Both the position numbers and the translations under genes were made by a program. From positions 124,001 to 188,000 of the forward strand of contig QXEO01001045.1 of the NCBI GenBank assembly GCA_007115705.1: a stretch of 64,000 nucleotides of DNA. Reading direction: 5' to 3'. The stretch's first letter is position 1. Each line of letters opens with the position of its first letter. Below the pieces are notes generated by a model. It was not told the DNA's origin and did no database searches. It saw only the letters and a list, made by a program, of their open reading frames with translations. Origin of the DNA: Dactylis glomerata. Its lineage: Eukaryota; Streptophyta; Magnoliopsida; Poales; Poaceae. Positions 46,836-57,424 of the stretch are shown here, in pieces.

Positions 46836-49800
46836 TATAGACATACTTAACGCAACTGGTACAGATAAAATTGAGAAATTTAAGGTTCTTGAGGATCCTT
46901 GTTGGAACGGGTTACAGCATGCCATAAATTTCTCTCTCAAGAATATACAACTTTAGAGAGCACGATAATATGTCCCATCCATATTTGAAATTGTCTGTTC
47001 AATAATTGCTTGGCCAACGGACGATTGGTTGTAACTTGTTTTAAGGGGTAAGGGTCGGTCTGATATGCTCGTATGTTTCCTACAATAGGTAATGTATATC
47101 CAAACATGTTACAAACAAATACTACAATCTTGTCGTCTGCTACGCAGCTTGTGGTCTTGTTGAACTGCTTTTGAGTGATGGTGTGTCAGATCCACGTATT
47201 GTAACGGCTATTTTTGGCATTACTTTAGAACAGTACTATTTTACCACATTACAAAATTAAATTCTCAAAATCTTCGTCAATAAATAGCAAAATCGTGGGG
47301 GGCATAAAAGCTAGAAATCAATCACCTTCTCTGCCTTGACCTGTACTTCTGCTTCCTCGCACCTTTCCTCTTTCCTTCAGATTCAACTCCACTGTCGCCT
47401 CCCATGGCATCTCCAGACGGAAACCCTACCGCGAACCCCAACAATCTCAGCTCCCCCTTTGATATTTGGATGCTATTCAGCTCACCACACAATCAGCCGC
47501 CTCCCATCGCGTCTCCAGCCAGAAACCCTAACCGGAATCTCAACAATCCCATCCCCCTCTTCGATATTGGGATGCCATTCGACCAGCCTCACAATCAGTT
47601 GCCTCCCATGGCGTCTCCAGCCGTAGCCCCTGGCCTGAACTTCAACAATCCCATCCTCCCTTTCGATATTGGGATGACATTCAACCCGCCTCACAACCAG
47701 TTGCCTCCCATGGCGTCTTCAGCCATAGTCCCTGACCTGAACTTCAACAATCCCAACCTCCCCGTCGATACCGGGGTGCTTTTCAGGCCTACTCACAACC
47801 CTACTCCCACTGCCGCGTCCATGTACCCTGGTTCTGCCGGCCAGCCATGGCTGTCCAGCCCTGACATCTACCCCCTAACCGCACATTTCTTCAACCATGG
47901 CCCCCACCTCCACTATGCAGAGGATCCCCAACCCTCCATGCCCCACCCAGACATCTCCTTCCCAATGCTAAACCCAAACACAAACCTGGTTCAAAGTGGT
48001 AACCCTGCCGCCCCCTACCTCCACTATGCGCAGGATCTCCAAACCTTTGTGCCCCGCCCAGACATCTCCTTCCCCATGTCAAACCCGAACCAGAGTGGTA
48101 GCACCGCTGGGCCCTACCTCCACTACACGCAGGGTCTCCAAAACCCCATGCCCCAGCCAGTCACCTCCCTGCCCATGCCTAACCGATGTGCAAACCCAAA
48201 CCGCAGTGGTGCCATACCAAATTGGCATCGACTGCTTTATGGTACACTTTTTGTCTTTCAGTTGTGTCATCCTACTTTATGATGATTGATTATTTTACTG
48301 CTTAATCAAATGGATGCCGTAGGTTTTGAGAAGTTTAACTTCCATTTGAGTTTATAGTTTGACAGATCTTTTAATGGATGTATTCTTACAGGAGCACAGA
48401 ATGGAACGCAGAAGGAAGTTATTCCTATTTCTGATAGTGAATCTGACTTTGAGTCTGAAGGTAATAATATTGCCCAATTTCACGATCAAACATTTTCCAG
48501 GGTACAGTTTATTCATTGGAATGATTTTGTTTTCAACTTCCATTACCCTTCTAATGATATCTTTTATGACTGGCCACTTGGCATTCTAGGCATGTCAAGT
48601 CAAATGTGTTCGCTGCTGTTCTATTTGAATCTAGTTTATTACACTATCACGGCTCTGCTCCATGAGAAAATCCTTTAGTATGTGCTTTTGTTATAAAAAT
48701 GACACTTGTGTCTGCTAGCACGTCATGAGCTATTAGTCTCATATGATCAACATCCCTTGTGTTTTATTCACCTTAAGAAAATTTTATTTGTACTGTTGTA
48801 CCCTAGGGCATCATTAGAAGATTTCAGATGACAGTTTGTATTTCAGTAAAGAATAATATTTGACTAGAAGGGTCCCACGATCTTCTACGCTCACTACCTA
48901 CTGATCCATAGGATTGGTCAAATACTACTGAAAAATTACTGGCAGAGAATTATATACCATGTTTCTGGTTCCCCTTTGGATTTATTTGCTGAATGTCCAA
49001 TCTGTTGACTATTTATTCATGCTGGCTACCATTACACTGAATTTGAAAGGACACTTTTGTTTGTAATGGAAGTATATTGCAAGTCACTCTTGGATCACCA
49101 ATTCATGGTTGTGCATAAAAGATGGTAATGATTGAGCCGCCTACCTCGTAGCCGCTCTGCAGTATTTTGGTAGATAGGATATCGAGCAATGGTACATAAA
49201 TAATCTGTAGAACTCACCTGATAGTTGAATGAAATGGAATAAGTCATTCTGTCATTGTGACTTATATGATCCTATAGTTGAAACCTACAAGAATCTCATG
49301 TATCACTTCCTGGTATTTAGATCTTTCCGAAGAGACTCCCATACACTCCAAGTCAAATGGGAAAGCTTCATCAGGTAGCCTAAAAACTGGTGGAAAGGCT
49401 TCATCTGGTAGCCTAAAAACTGGTGGAAAAGCTTCATCCTTTTCTGAAGGTATGTATGCACGGTTTTGCACCTTCTGCTACACATTTATCCATCCAAGAG
49501 TTGCTGATAATACTGATAGTTCTAATTACACAATATATTTCCTTTCTGTATCCTACATATTTTTCTTTCATGTTTTAATTTCTCACAGGAGAAGCCGGCA
49601 AAGGAGGGAAGGCGTTTAGTGCTGGGAAAGGTGGGAAGGGATCCACGTCAAATGCAAAGCCTGCAAAATCTGATGCAGAACTTAAGCTTGAGCTTGGTCA
49701 GTTCCTTTCAGTGAATGATCCTCTGTTTTTTCTGTCAACTTATTTTTATCCCAGTAAACTCATGGTAGCAATATTTGGTAATTTATGGAATTTCAGTAGG

Positions 49801-50703
49801 CTCTTTCTTTGAGTAAGTTCTGTATAATGAGATTTAATGTTTTACATCATTCAAAATGGGCACGCATCTTATATTATGATTTTCAAACGCCCTTCTATCT
49901 AAAGAGAAAATGTGCAAGCTGATTCCTGCATAACAATTGGTTGCAGATATGCCCCCGAATTCTAGAATTTTAATGAATTGTGAAGCAGCTGAAATGTTGC
50001 AACAAATTCATGAACATATGGCTATTTTATCAGAGGATCCGAAGATCAAAATTCCTGAGTAAGATGATTTTGTCTTAAGTCTGTTCTGTTCCGCTAATCA
50101 TTGCTTATGTGGCGTTCCAGTCTGTTAGCTGTGTGGCTACACGTTTACTCTTTTCTTCTCGCATCTGCAGGTCTTTTGACAAGGCTTTCCAATATGCAAA
50201 AGAAGGAAATCATTTCACCACAGCGAAGTCTGTGGAAGAAATCTTGCAGTATCCTTAGTTTTGATTGAGAACTATTACAGATTGCATGCTGTTATGCGTT
50301 TAAACTGTTTTATCAATCAATCACTTGGTAGTTAATTTCCTTGACTAGTAGCTGCAGGCCTCTTAAAATCCATGGTGTTACTGATGGCGAGGTTTGTAAC
50401 TCTTTTACCCTCTCACCTTTGTGTGTCTCATTTTCCTCATCTCAGCATACGATGGTTTGTTGTACTTGTCACAGATATGCATGATAGCGAACATTGGGCC
50501 TGAGACCATCGAAGAGGTTTATGCACTAGTTCCATCTCTGAAGGTCAGTATTTTGTTGGCATTTCACTATTCGTCAATATGAATTCACCTGGAGCTAAGC
50601 CCTGCACGATCCAATATTATCTACACAGGCCACTAGGTCGATCAATGAAGGCCTGATTACAGAGGCTCTTGCAGCTCTGGCGAACATAAAAGCCTCCAAG
50701 TGA
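45240..50703 (+). CDS. NRPD4: Fourth subunit of RNA polymerases IV and V (NRPD4/NRPE4-like), ten exons
   Basis: Exons are 45240-45300, 47381-48241, 48392-48460, 49321-49449, 49589-49696, 49947-50058, 50171-50248, 50358-50391, 50475-50543 and 50629-50703. All introns are GT..AG; phases join and the total is 1596 bases (531 residues). Residues about 410-531 form an RPB4-type domain (NSRILMNCEAAEMLQQIHEH, SFDKAFQYAKEGNHFT, ICMIANIGPETIEEVYALVP). In plants this non-catalytic subunit serves Pol IV and V in nuclear siRNA production and RNA-directed DNA methylation. The short Gly/Lys-rich start MSKSGGKGFY fits the NRPD4 rather than the Pol II NRPB4 type. Unusual is exon 2: 287 residues of proline-rich repeats, making the protein more than twice the usual length of about 200. 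Exons 2-5 all have phase 1 at both ends and could each be skipped. Confidence 0.87.
45604..46030. mobile_element. MULE-type MITE in NRPD4 intron 1
   Basis: The ends GAGTGAATTCCACTTTTTACC and GGTAAAAACTGGAATTCACTC are inverted with one mismatch. GTTGATTTT precedes and TTTGATTTT follows, a 9-bp duplication with one difference. The left arm of the inverted duplication lacks this element, which gives an independent empty-site check. Confidence 0.87.
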
Positions 50704-51491
50704 ATGTCAGCTACACAGGTCATCCCTTGGCAAATTATGGACACACATCTATCCTGGCCTTTCCTATTGATATGAATTTCTGAATGGACCATAAACATGT
50801 ATGCAGCTGATCGGGCAATGAAGCGTCTCTGCTACAAGCGTCTCTGTGATGTATGGATGCTCGCCGAAATGAAGTTGTGTGTATGTGAAAACCGTACTAT
50901 GTGCCATGTGCCAGCTTTAGGTCTGACTGGTAGAACTATGACTGTTGAAACTTAGTTATCGAACTGCAGATTATCTAGAATGGTTGAAGTACTGTACTGT
51001 GGACATCTATGTGGGTACCCGTGGTCCAGCTCGCCTGAACAATGAAAACCGTTGCGGCCTGTCTGTTTCTGCATCTGTGCGTGACTGTTTACTTGCTCCT
51101 TTGCGAATTGCCTCTCTTTGGGTTGCAGACTTGCAGTTTCAGGAAAAAAATCTGCGGGCAACTCTGGTAGGACAGCATGAATTGGTATATTTTGTGGTTT
51201 TAGCTAGAATGGTGGTACCCTGTTTTACTTGGTTTTAGATTTACATTTCTGTCTATACAGAGAAAATTGGAGTTAGACGTGCCTGTTACAGGCGATGGGT
51301 GCACGTAGGGGCATTTGATGGCATTTGGTCTGCTGCAGTCTGATTGAAATAGTCACTAGAGAATCCAGCTTTCCCAAATACAGTACTAATAAACCCTCGA
51401 CATGAAAACTGTAATTGCTGCTGAAGCTTAGAACGCACGCCCTATAAAAATGCACAGCACGCTGCTAAAGTAAGTCGTTAGTCCTTATTAA
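50704..51491. other. Intergenic region between the converging NRPD4 and GT34 genes
   Basis: The 3'UTRs of both genes presumably lie here. No other ORF or element is recognised. Confidence 0.5.
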
Positions 51492-52886
51492 TTACTGCTT
51501 CGCGGCTCCGGGGTAATCGAACGGCAGCGGCCGGACGTCGTCGCTGAGCGGGTCGGCGTGCCGGAAGCCGTAGCTCCTGAGCACCTGGTCGTCGGCAAAG
51601 TTGAGCGCGCGTCGCATGCCGTCGTTGCAGCTGTCCCCGGAGTAGTGCCGGTTCCGGTCGCCGCTGCATGGCTGGCACCCGGTGAAGTGCGTGACGAAGG
51701 GCCGCCTCCAGCCGTGCACCCCGCTCTGCCCGAGCCCGGCGCCCTCCAGCGCGGCGTTCCTCGCCGCCGCGCGCTCGGCGTGGTCCCGCACCGCCGCGTG
51801 CGGCCTCCGCAGCTCCGGCGGCGCCCGCCGCTCCATCTCCTCGTACCGCTCCGAGATGTTGCGGAGCCGCGGCACGATCTCCAGCCAGTATCCCTCGAAG
51901 TAGAAGCTGTCCTCCAGGAACACCTTGTCCCGCCACGGGCTGCCCTCCTGCATGAGCATGTAGACGAGCGCCGACTGGTCGTCGGACTCGTTGAACACCT
52001 TGTCCTTGAAGGTGGAGGTGAGGACGGCGCCCCAGCGCTGGTAATCCGGGGAGTCGGGCCCCATGGCGGCCCAGGCGGCCATGAAGTCGAGCGACCACTG
52101 GCAGTTGCGGATGAGGAACACGCCGGCGTTGAGCCCCGTCCACGTCGGTGCCCGATCGGCGTCGCCGCCGTACACGAGGGCAGGCCAGCCGTGGACGACG
52201 AGGTTGTGCTCGGCGTAGCGTGGCAGCGGGAGGCGGAAGTCCATGTCGGTGAGCACGGCGTCGGAGTCGACCCACCAGACCCACTCCGCATCCGGGTGCG
52301 CCACCATGGCGGCGCGCACCAGGGGGATCTTGGCCCAGTAGTGGCCCATGGAGGGGCGGAGAAGCGCCGTGCTGTAGAGCAGCTGGAGCCCGTTGAGGCG
52401 GCAGTAGTCGGCCTTGTTCTTGAGGAGGCGCGTCAGCAGGTGGTCGCCCACGGGCGAGCGGCACGGGGCCGGCTGCGACCCGGACACCATAAGCACGCGC
52501 TCCTCCGCGGAGACCAGCTCCGGGCGAGCGCGGAGCCACTCGGCGCGCTTCTCGTCCCAGCGCGCGATGGGGCGGTCCATGGTGTACGTCAGCTCCGGGT
52601 CGTCGTAGAACGTGCGGCCACCCGCGGAGGACGAGGAGGGCTGCTGCCGCGGGACGGCGGCGGCGTGTCTGGTGTACGCGGCGGGAGAAGGGGAGAAGGG
52701 CGAGGCGAGCGTGAGCAGCAGCGCCGTGGCGACCGTGGCGCCGGCGAAGAAGAGGAGCGCGTCGCCGAGGAGGGAGCGCGCCATGCCTCCGCCGGCGCGC
52801 CGGTGCCTGCTGTGGAGGAGGAGTGCGGCGGCGTCGCTGGCCGTGTCGGGGTGCTGGTGTCGCAGCAGCGGCGACGCGGCATGCAT
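51492..52886 (-). CDS. GT34 family glycosyltransferase (xyloglucan xylosyltransferase / galactomannan galactosyltransferase class)
   Basis: The intronless minus-strand gene starts at ATG 52886 (MHAASPLLRH), which gives 464 residues, the usual GT34 length; the frame is open further upstream but adds only Arg/Pro-rich sequence. Residues about 38-61 form a single membrane anchor, as in a type II Golgi protein. A short stem follows and then the catalytic domain. VLMVSGSQP, HYWAKIPLVR and WVWWVDSDA with the metal-binding D-S-D at 207-209 are family hallmarks. TGLNAGVFLIRNCQWSLDF and a C-terminal VTHFTGCQPC are also typical. Such enzymes move xylose or galactose from a nucleotide sugar onto cell-wall glucan or mannan in the Golgi. 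The exact acceptor cannot be told. GC content is very high, as in many intronless grass genes. Confidence 0.88.
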   Translation of the reverse strand: MHAASPLLRHQHPDTASDAAALLLHSRHRRAGGGMARSLLGDALLFFAGATVATALLLTLASPFSPSPAAYTRHAAAVPRQQPSSSSAGGRTFYDDPELTYTMDRPIARWDEKRAEWLRARPELVSAEERVLMVSGSQPAPCRSPVGDHLLTRLLKNKADYCRLNGLQLLYSTALLRPSMGHYWAKIPLVRAAMVAHPDAEWVWWVDSDAVLTDMDFRLPLPRYAEHNLVVHGWPALVYGGDADRAPTWTGLNAGVFLIRNCQWSLDFMAAWAAMGPDSPDYQRWGAVLTSTFKDKVFNESDDQSALVYMLMQEGSPWRDKVFLEDSFYFEGYWLEIVPRLRNISERYEEMERRAPPELRRPHAAVRDHAERAAARNAALEGAGLGQSGVHGWRRPFVTHFTGCQPCSGDRNRHYSGDSCNDGMRRALNFADDQVLRSYGFRHADPLSDDVRPLPFDYPGAAKQ

Positions 52887-54065
52887 GGCAGGGCAGATGC
52901 TGGCACCGTGAGCGGAGAAGGGGAGCATGTAAAGGCGCGCCGCTCTGGCCGGGAGCGCGGGACGTTTAGCCGGTGGCGCGTACGTGGAGCGTGCGACGTG
53001 CGTGCAGGATCGAGATCGAGGTGGGTGGCAATGGGATGCGTCCAACCGAGTCCTATGCCTTCGCTGGATGGACGGCAGCCAGGCCACCCGGCCGCGGCGG
53101 TGCGGTGCAAGCAACCGACGAGCGGCGGAAGGACCAGCACACCGTTTCCGGTTGAGATGATGGGAGTGCTGGCTTTAGCGAGAAGAAAGAAACGGATATG
53201 ACATTTCGGTTTGTCACGATTATGGTTTTGTTTCATGCTTTGCACAAATCCAAATTAGCACCCACAAAGTGCCGTGCTGGGAAGGAGAGACAGCAGTGAC
53301 GAACCTGGCTCCACGCTGAAAGAGACCGCGGCTTTGCAAACGGGATCGACCCCAGTTAGATCGCTTGATTTCCACTTAACATGTCCAGACGATCTTTGCA
53401 TGTACTGTGGAGAACAGATGCGCTGTGGATGTGTAAAATGTGTGCAGCACGCACAAGCAAGCATCAATTCTTTCTGCAGCCGTTGAGTATCTCTGGCTTT
53501 CTGCAGCAGAGGCACTGTGCGCGCGGCACGACGGCCGAGCAGCCTACGGCCTCCCCCCAGGACTCAGGAGCAGAGGTGAGCAGAATCTTGCTTCTGCACT
53601 CTGCAGAGAGCAGCATGCGCATGGTGCCGTCGCTGCCAAAAAGCCCAAATGCTCGGTACGTCGGCATCCATGGACGAGACTGCACCGCAAGCGCCACTGC
53701 GGGGGATATTTTGTTTGCGGTCACCGAGTTCCTTGGCACAGGCTCACAGGTGCCTTTGTTGCGTGTAATAGACGCGATTTGAAAAGTTGGGTAGGTAATT
53801 CCTCAGAGGGCCCATTCTGGACGAAATGAGGGCAAACCAAATATTGCCGTGACTTCTCCTGTTTTGGGCCCATTGCGGTCCCGCATGTCAGTATTTCTCC
53901 GTTATGTGCCGAGCGAGTGGGTCCTGCTTGTCAGGTGTCTCCGTTATGTTGTCTCGTTAGTTGACAGTATGTCAACTCCACCTGCAACTCTCAGTACGTA
54001 CAAATCCCCTTTCTTGTCCTTCCAACCCTAGACCCCCCCTAGGTCGTAGTCTCCGGCGGCGGCGC
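52887..54065. other. Upstream regions of the divergent GT34 and PB1-like genes
   Basis: GC-rich promoter and leader sequence of GT34 lies at the left. An unassigned middle follows, then the leader of the next gene (a CT-rich stretch ending at the ATG at 54066). No other gene is supported. Confidence 0.45.
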
Positions 54066-55511
54066 ATGTCTACCAGCAGGAAACGAGAGGCACCATCGCC
54101 GCCAGGAGCGGCGATTGCTGGAGCTGCAAGCCAGGAAAGCAGCCAGATATCTTGCAACAAGCCAGCAGCGGGGAGCAGCGAGAAGCGGAAAGCTTGCCCG
54201 ACGGCGGTGGCGCCGCCGACCAAACGAAGAGCCGGCCCGGCGGTGGCGCCGCCGACCAAGAGCAATCGGAGCGGTAGCCCTCCGGCGTCGCTGGCGCGGC
54301 GCCGCCTTGGAGGAAAAGACCAAATCCCAAAGATTAACGGAATTGGGCCTTCTACTGTGACTGTGAGCGCCAGAAAGCAGAGGTGAATATTTCAGATCCC
54401 TCTCTTACATCCCGATAGCACTAAGATGTTTTATGGAACGGCAGGAGTAACTGTCCGTCAGTATCTGAACAATTGTAGAGAAGAAACTGACTGATTTTTG
54501 TCATATGTTTTCCGAAATTGTGGTATTATTATGTATGCAAGTAATCCCCAATCTCTATCAAACCAACCAACACGCAAACCCAGATTTTTTATCTTATGGA
54601 AGTCATCTCAAATTATGTTCAGATCTGAAGGCTCCAATTTATCCAAAAGCAGAAAACATACTTTTTGTCTTATGTTTTCCCAAATTGTGGTATGATTAGA
54701 GAGAAGCAACTAATTTGTATTTTTTGTTTCCCAATATTTTTGAGACAGCGATGATTCAGAGAACACATACAAAATAAATGTCCGAGTGCATCAGTACATT
54801 GCTAGATTAGATTATGGCTTGGAGAGGTGTGTGGCTTCGCAGTCTGTGCAAATGAATGTGAATTGCAGTGAGATTGTGTCTGTTTCGCAGCTTGTTGCCA
54901 TTCTTCATGCTAGGATTCCTTGGGGATCCAAACAGAAGGCTAAATTTGTTTGGATGAACATGAATCAGGTGTACGAACAACTTGAGCACTCCCATCAGCT
55001 GTTGCAGATTTGGGAGAAGTATAAGGATACTCGTCAGTTGGATCTCTTTGTTATGGTTGATGATGTTGATGCACCAGAAGCACAGTTAGGTGTCAAAGGT
55101 GCTGATCCAGATGGTGGTGCTCCCAGTGGTATGGATGCTTGTAAACTAGCAGCTATTGACCATTCACAAATGTATCTAATTGCTTTGCAAGTGAATCCTT
55201 ACACTGCAGTACTAGATGATGGCCAAGAATTTGCTGTGCAGAACGATCATATGGAAATAATGGTAGATCCCAAGACAGTTACTGTTGACCAGATTCTTGA
55301 GCGGCTAAAGCAGAGATGTCCTTGGGGCCCTAATCAGCAGGCACGTTTACGTTGGTGGCACTTTAAGAAGAGGGATTTCATCGACATTGTTAAAGATGAC
55401 GATCTCATGCAGGTTTTCCGAAGGAAGAAATTGAGTAAGAAGGTATTTTTTGTTGTTGTAATTTCAGAAATGGTTGGAGATGATGAGACTGCTGTAGAGC
55501 TGTCATCTTGA
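54066..55511 (+). CDS. Basic protein with two PB1-like repeats, function unknown (two exons)
   Basis: Exon 1 is 54066-54382 and exon 2 is 54749-55511. The intron is GT..AG, the codon across it is AGC, and the product is 359 residues. The first 105 residues are basic and low in complexity (SRKREAPSPP, APPTKRRAGPAV repeated), with likely nuclear localisation signals. Exon 2 encodes two similar segments of about 100 residues: RIPWGSKQKAKFVWMNMNQVYE and RCPWGPNQQARLRWWHFKKRDF sit at matching places, each preceded by a valine-rich beta-like stretch and followed by a D/E-rich part. Similar PB1-like domains are known at the N-terminus of plant MuDR transposases, but no zinc finger or transposase core follows. 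This could be a host protein or a domesticated transposon piece. Confidence 0.65.
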
Positions 55512-56346
55512 AGTTTTGAGCTTCCCGCTTCATAGGTGCTGGTATGTTACAGTGAGAAGTGCAACCCAATTCTGGTCATTATTTGATTCATCTCCTTCAT
55601 TCTGCATCACTCTATAAATGTTTGTGAGTGTGCTGTAGCTGCTCCATGCAATAAGCTGTTGTATCTTAGAAAATATTGTATCTCATATTGTCTGCCTCAA
55701 ACTTTTTCTGAAAACTAGTGTCAATTTGTAATTTTATTGTAGAACTATGTTGCGAGAATGTAATAAATTCATCTGGGATATTGAGATGTTGTAATAAAAT
55801 GACTGCTGAAATAATAAGCGTTGTTTACATCACTTGTTGTATTATATTTTCGTGCCCTCGGGTCCTTAGTTGGGGATTACTAGACGCGTAAAAATGAGAT
55901 CGACGTCCAGAAAAAACTGCATGAGGCGAGACCAGACGCATTAGATAGATATGAACTAGACGCGTTTAACCATGCAAAGAAGAGAAGAAATGGTCGAGGA
56001 CATCGACGACGACCTCAACACTTTGACTGACGGTGTCGGACACGAACGCGAGCAATGTAGAGAAAACTAGTGTCTCTCCTTTCTGGCATGTATAGATAGG
56101 TGCTAGGGGAGTGTGGTGGCGAAGGGAAAGACCTCGCGGTGCTCTGTGGCGTCCAGCATAGCGGGACGGCGTGGCCGTGCCCACAGCGGCGTGCATGTTC
56201 GGCATTGGCATCAGCATGTACGTTCGTCATTGGCCTCGGCGGTATTGAAAGTGCAAACTTTGTTTCCCTCAGATTTTGTGTGTTAGATAACAACATTAGG
56301 GAGATTAAGTGTGTGCTAAGATTGTGCAGATCATCAAATGAAGAAT
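55512..56346. other. 3'UTR of the PB1-like gene and spacer before the Copia LTR
   Basis: AATAAA-type signals occur near 55760 and 55793 and fit polyadenylation of the upstream gene. The rest shows no gene. Confidence 0.5.
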
Positions 56347-57375
56347 TGCCAGGCCGGATATTCCGGCCAGGGGTGGCCGGATAATCCGCCCCCTCGGGGA
56401 GTGGCCGAAAAACGGCTAAGGACCTGGCGCGGCGTCACCCAGTATAGGGGGCCGGATATTCCGGCCAGGGGCCGGATAATCCGCCCCCCCGGAGACGACC
56501 CCAAATTCGGCTAAGGACCAGACGCGGCGTCACCCAGTATAGGGGGCGGATAATCCGGCTAGGGGCCGGATATTCCGGCCAGCCGGATAATCCGGCCCAA
56601 CTTTGGCCGGATTATCCGCCCCTCCAAGACAGCAACGGCTACATTTTGGGAGGGGGTATAAATACCCCTCCCCTTCTTCCACCTCAAGCTGCTCGAGCTG
56701 GATAGGAAGAACATCATTTTGGAGCCACCAAATTCGCAAGATCTCCTCCCTCAACCCACCAAAGCTCTTGATCTTTGGAGAATCGAAGGAGAAGGCCTTG
56801 ATCTACATCCTCACCGAAGCGATTTGATTTCCCCTCTCATTTGCTAGAGGGCCCTTTGGTCTTGGGTTCCCTTGTGTCCCTTGACCTTGTTTGTGTGATT
56901 GATATCTTGATACTTGTTGATTGAGATCTTTGTGGTGCTTGGGAGCCTCCAATTCAGTTGTGGAGTTGTGCCCCAAGTTTTGTAAAGGCCGGTTCCGCCT
57001 TGAGGAATCCCTTAGTGGAAAGTGAGCTAGGCCTTTGTGGCGGAAGCTTGCACCGGAGAATAGGGTGAGCCTTTGTGGCGTTGGTTAGGCCTTTGTGGCA
57101 ACCACACCCCTCCAACGTAGACGTACTTCCCTAAAAAGGAAGGAACTACGGGAATTACATCCGTGTCTCCGTGTGCTCCACTCTCGGTTACCTCTATCCT
57201 TTATTACCTTTACTATTTGTATCTTGGTTAGCTTGCTTGTTGACATATAGGTAAATTCACCTTAGTTGCATATCTAGAGAATTTACCTTTGTGTCAAGCC
57301 TAAATTGAAAAAGGATTAAAATTTGAGTAGCACCTATTCACCCCCCCCCCTCTAGGTGCCCATACGATCCGTTCA
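56347..57375 (+). repeat. 5' LTR (Copia), 5' boundary uncertain
   Basis: The right boundary is fixed by GTTCA followed two bases later by the primer site. The left boundary is set at TGCCAGGCCGG where the palindrome-rich U3 begins. However, the 3' LTR appears to have about 430 bases before its matching part, so the 5' LTR may be truncated here. Confidence 0.6.
56350..56664 (+). promoter_or_regulatory. U3 promoter with palindrome array and TATA box (Copia 5' LTR)
   Basis: Eight near-palindromes of the form GGCCGGATATTCCGGCC or GGCCGGATAATCCG lie at about 56352, 56375, 56450, 56469, 56545, 56563, 56582 and 56605. Some are carried on a tandem repeat of about 96 bases (CGGCGTCACCCAGTATAGGG near 56430 and 56526). 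TATAAATA at 56657-56664 is the likely TATA box, itself inside the palindrome GGGGTATAAATACCCC. Confidence 0.7.
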
Positions 57376-57377
57376 AT

Positions 57378-57389
57378 TGGTATCAGAGC
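57378..57389 (+). other. Primer binding site, initiator tRNA-Met type
   Basis: TGGTATCAGAGC is the standard primer site of plant Copia elements and lies two bases after the LTR end. Confidence 0.92.
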
Positions 57390-57424
57390 CTCGGCTCTTT
57401 ATTCGGGCTTAACCGCCTAAGAGT

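Noticed and set aside
51478..52539. 353-codon minus-strand ORF in another frame of the GT34 gene
   Set aside because: Arg/Ala/Pro-rich shadow frame; the GT34 frame carries all family motifs.
51558..53201. 547-codon plus-strand ORF opposite the GT34 gene
   Set aside because: It is composition-driven: very GC-rich, Arg/Gly/Val-rich, without domains, and exactly antisense to a clear gene.
53961..54065. Upstream extension of the PB1-like gene's first ORF
   Set aside because: The ATG at 54066 follows a leader-like CT-rich stretch, and the upstream residues have no support.
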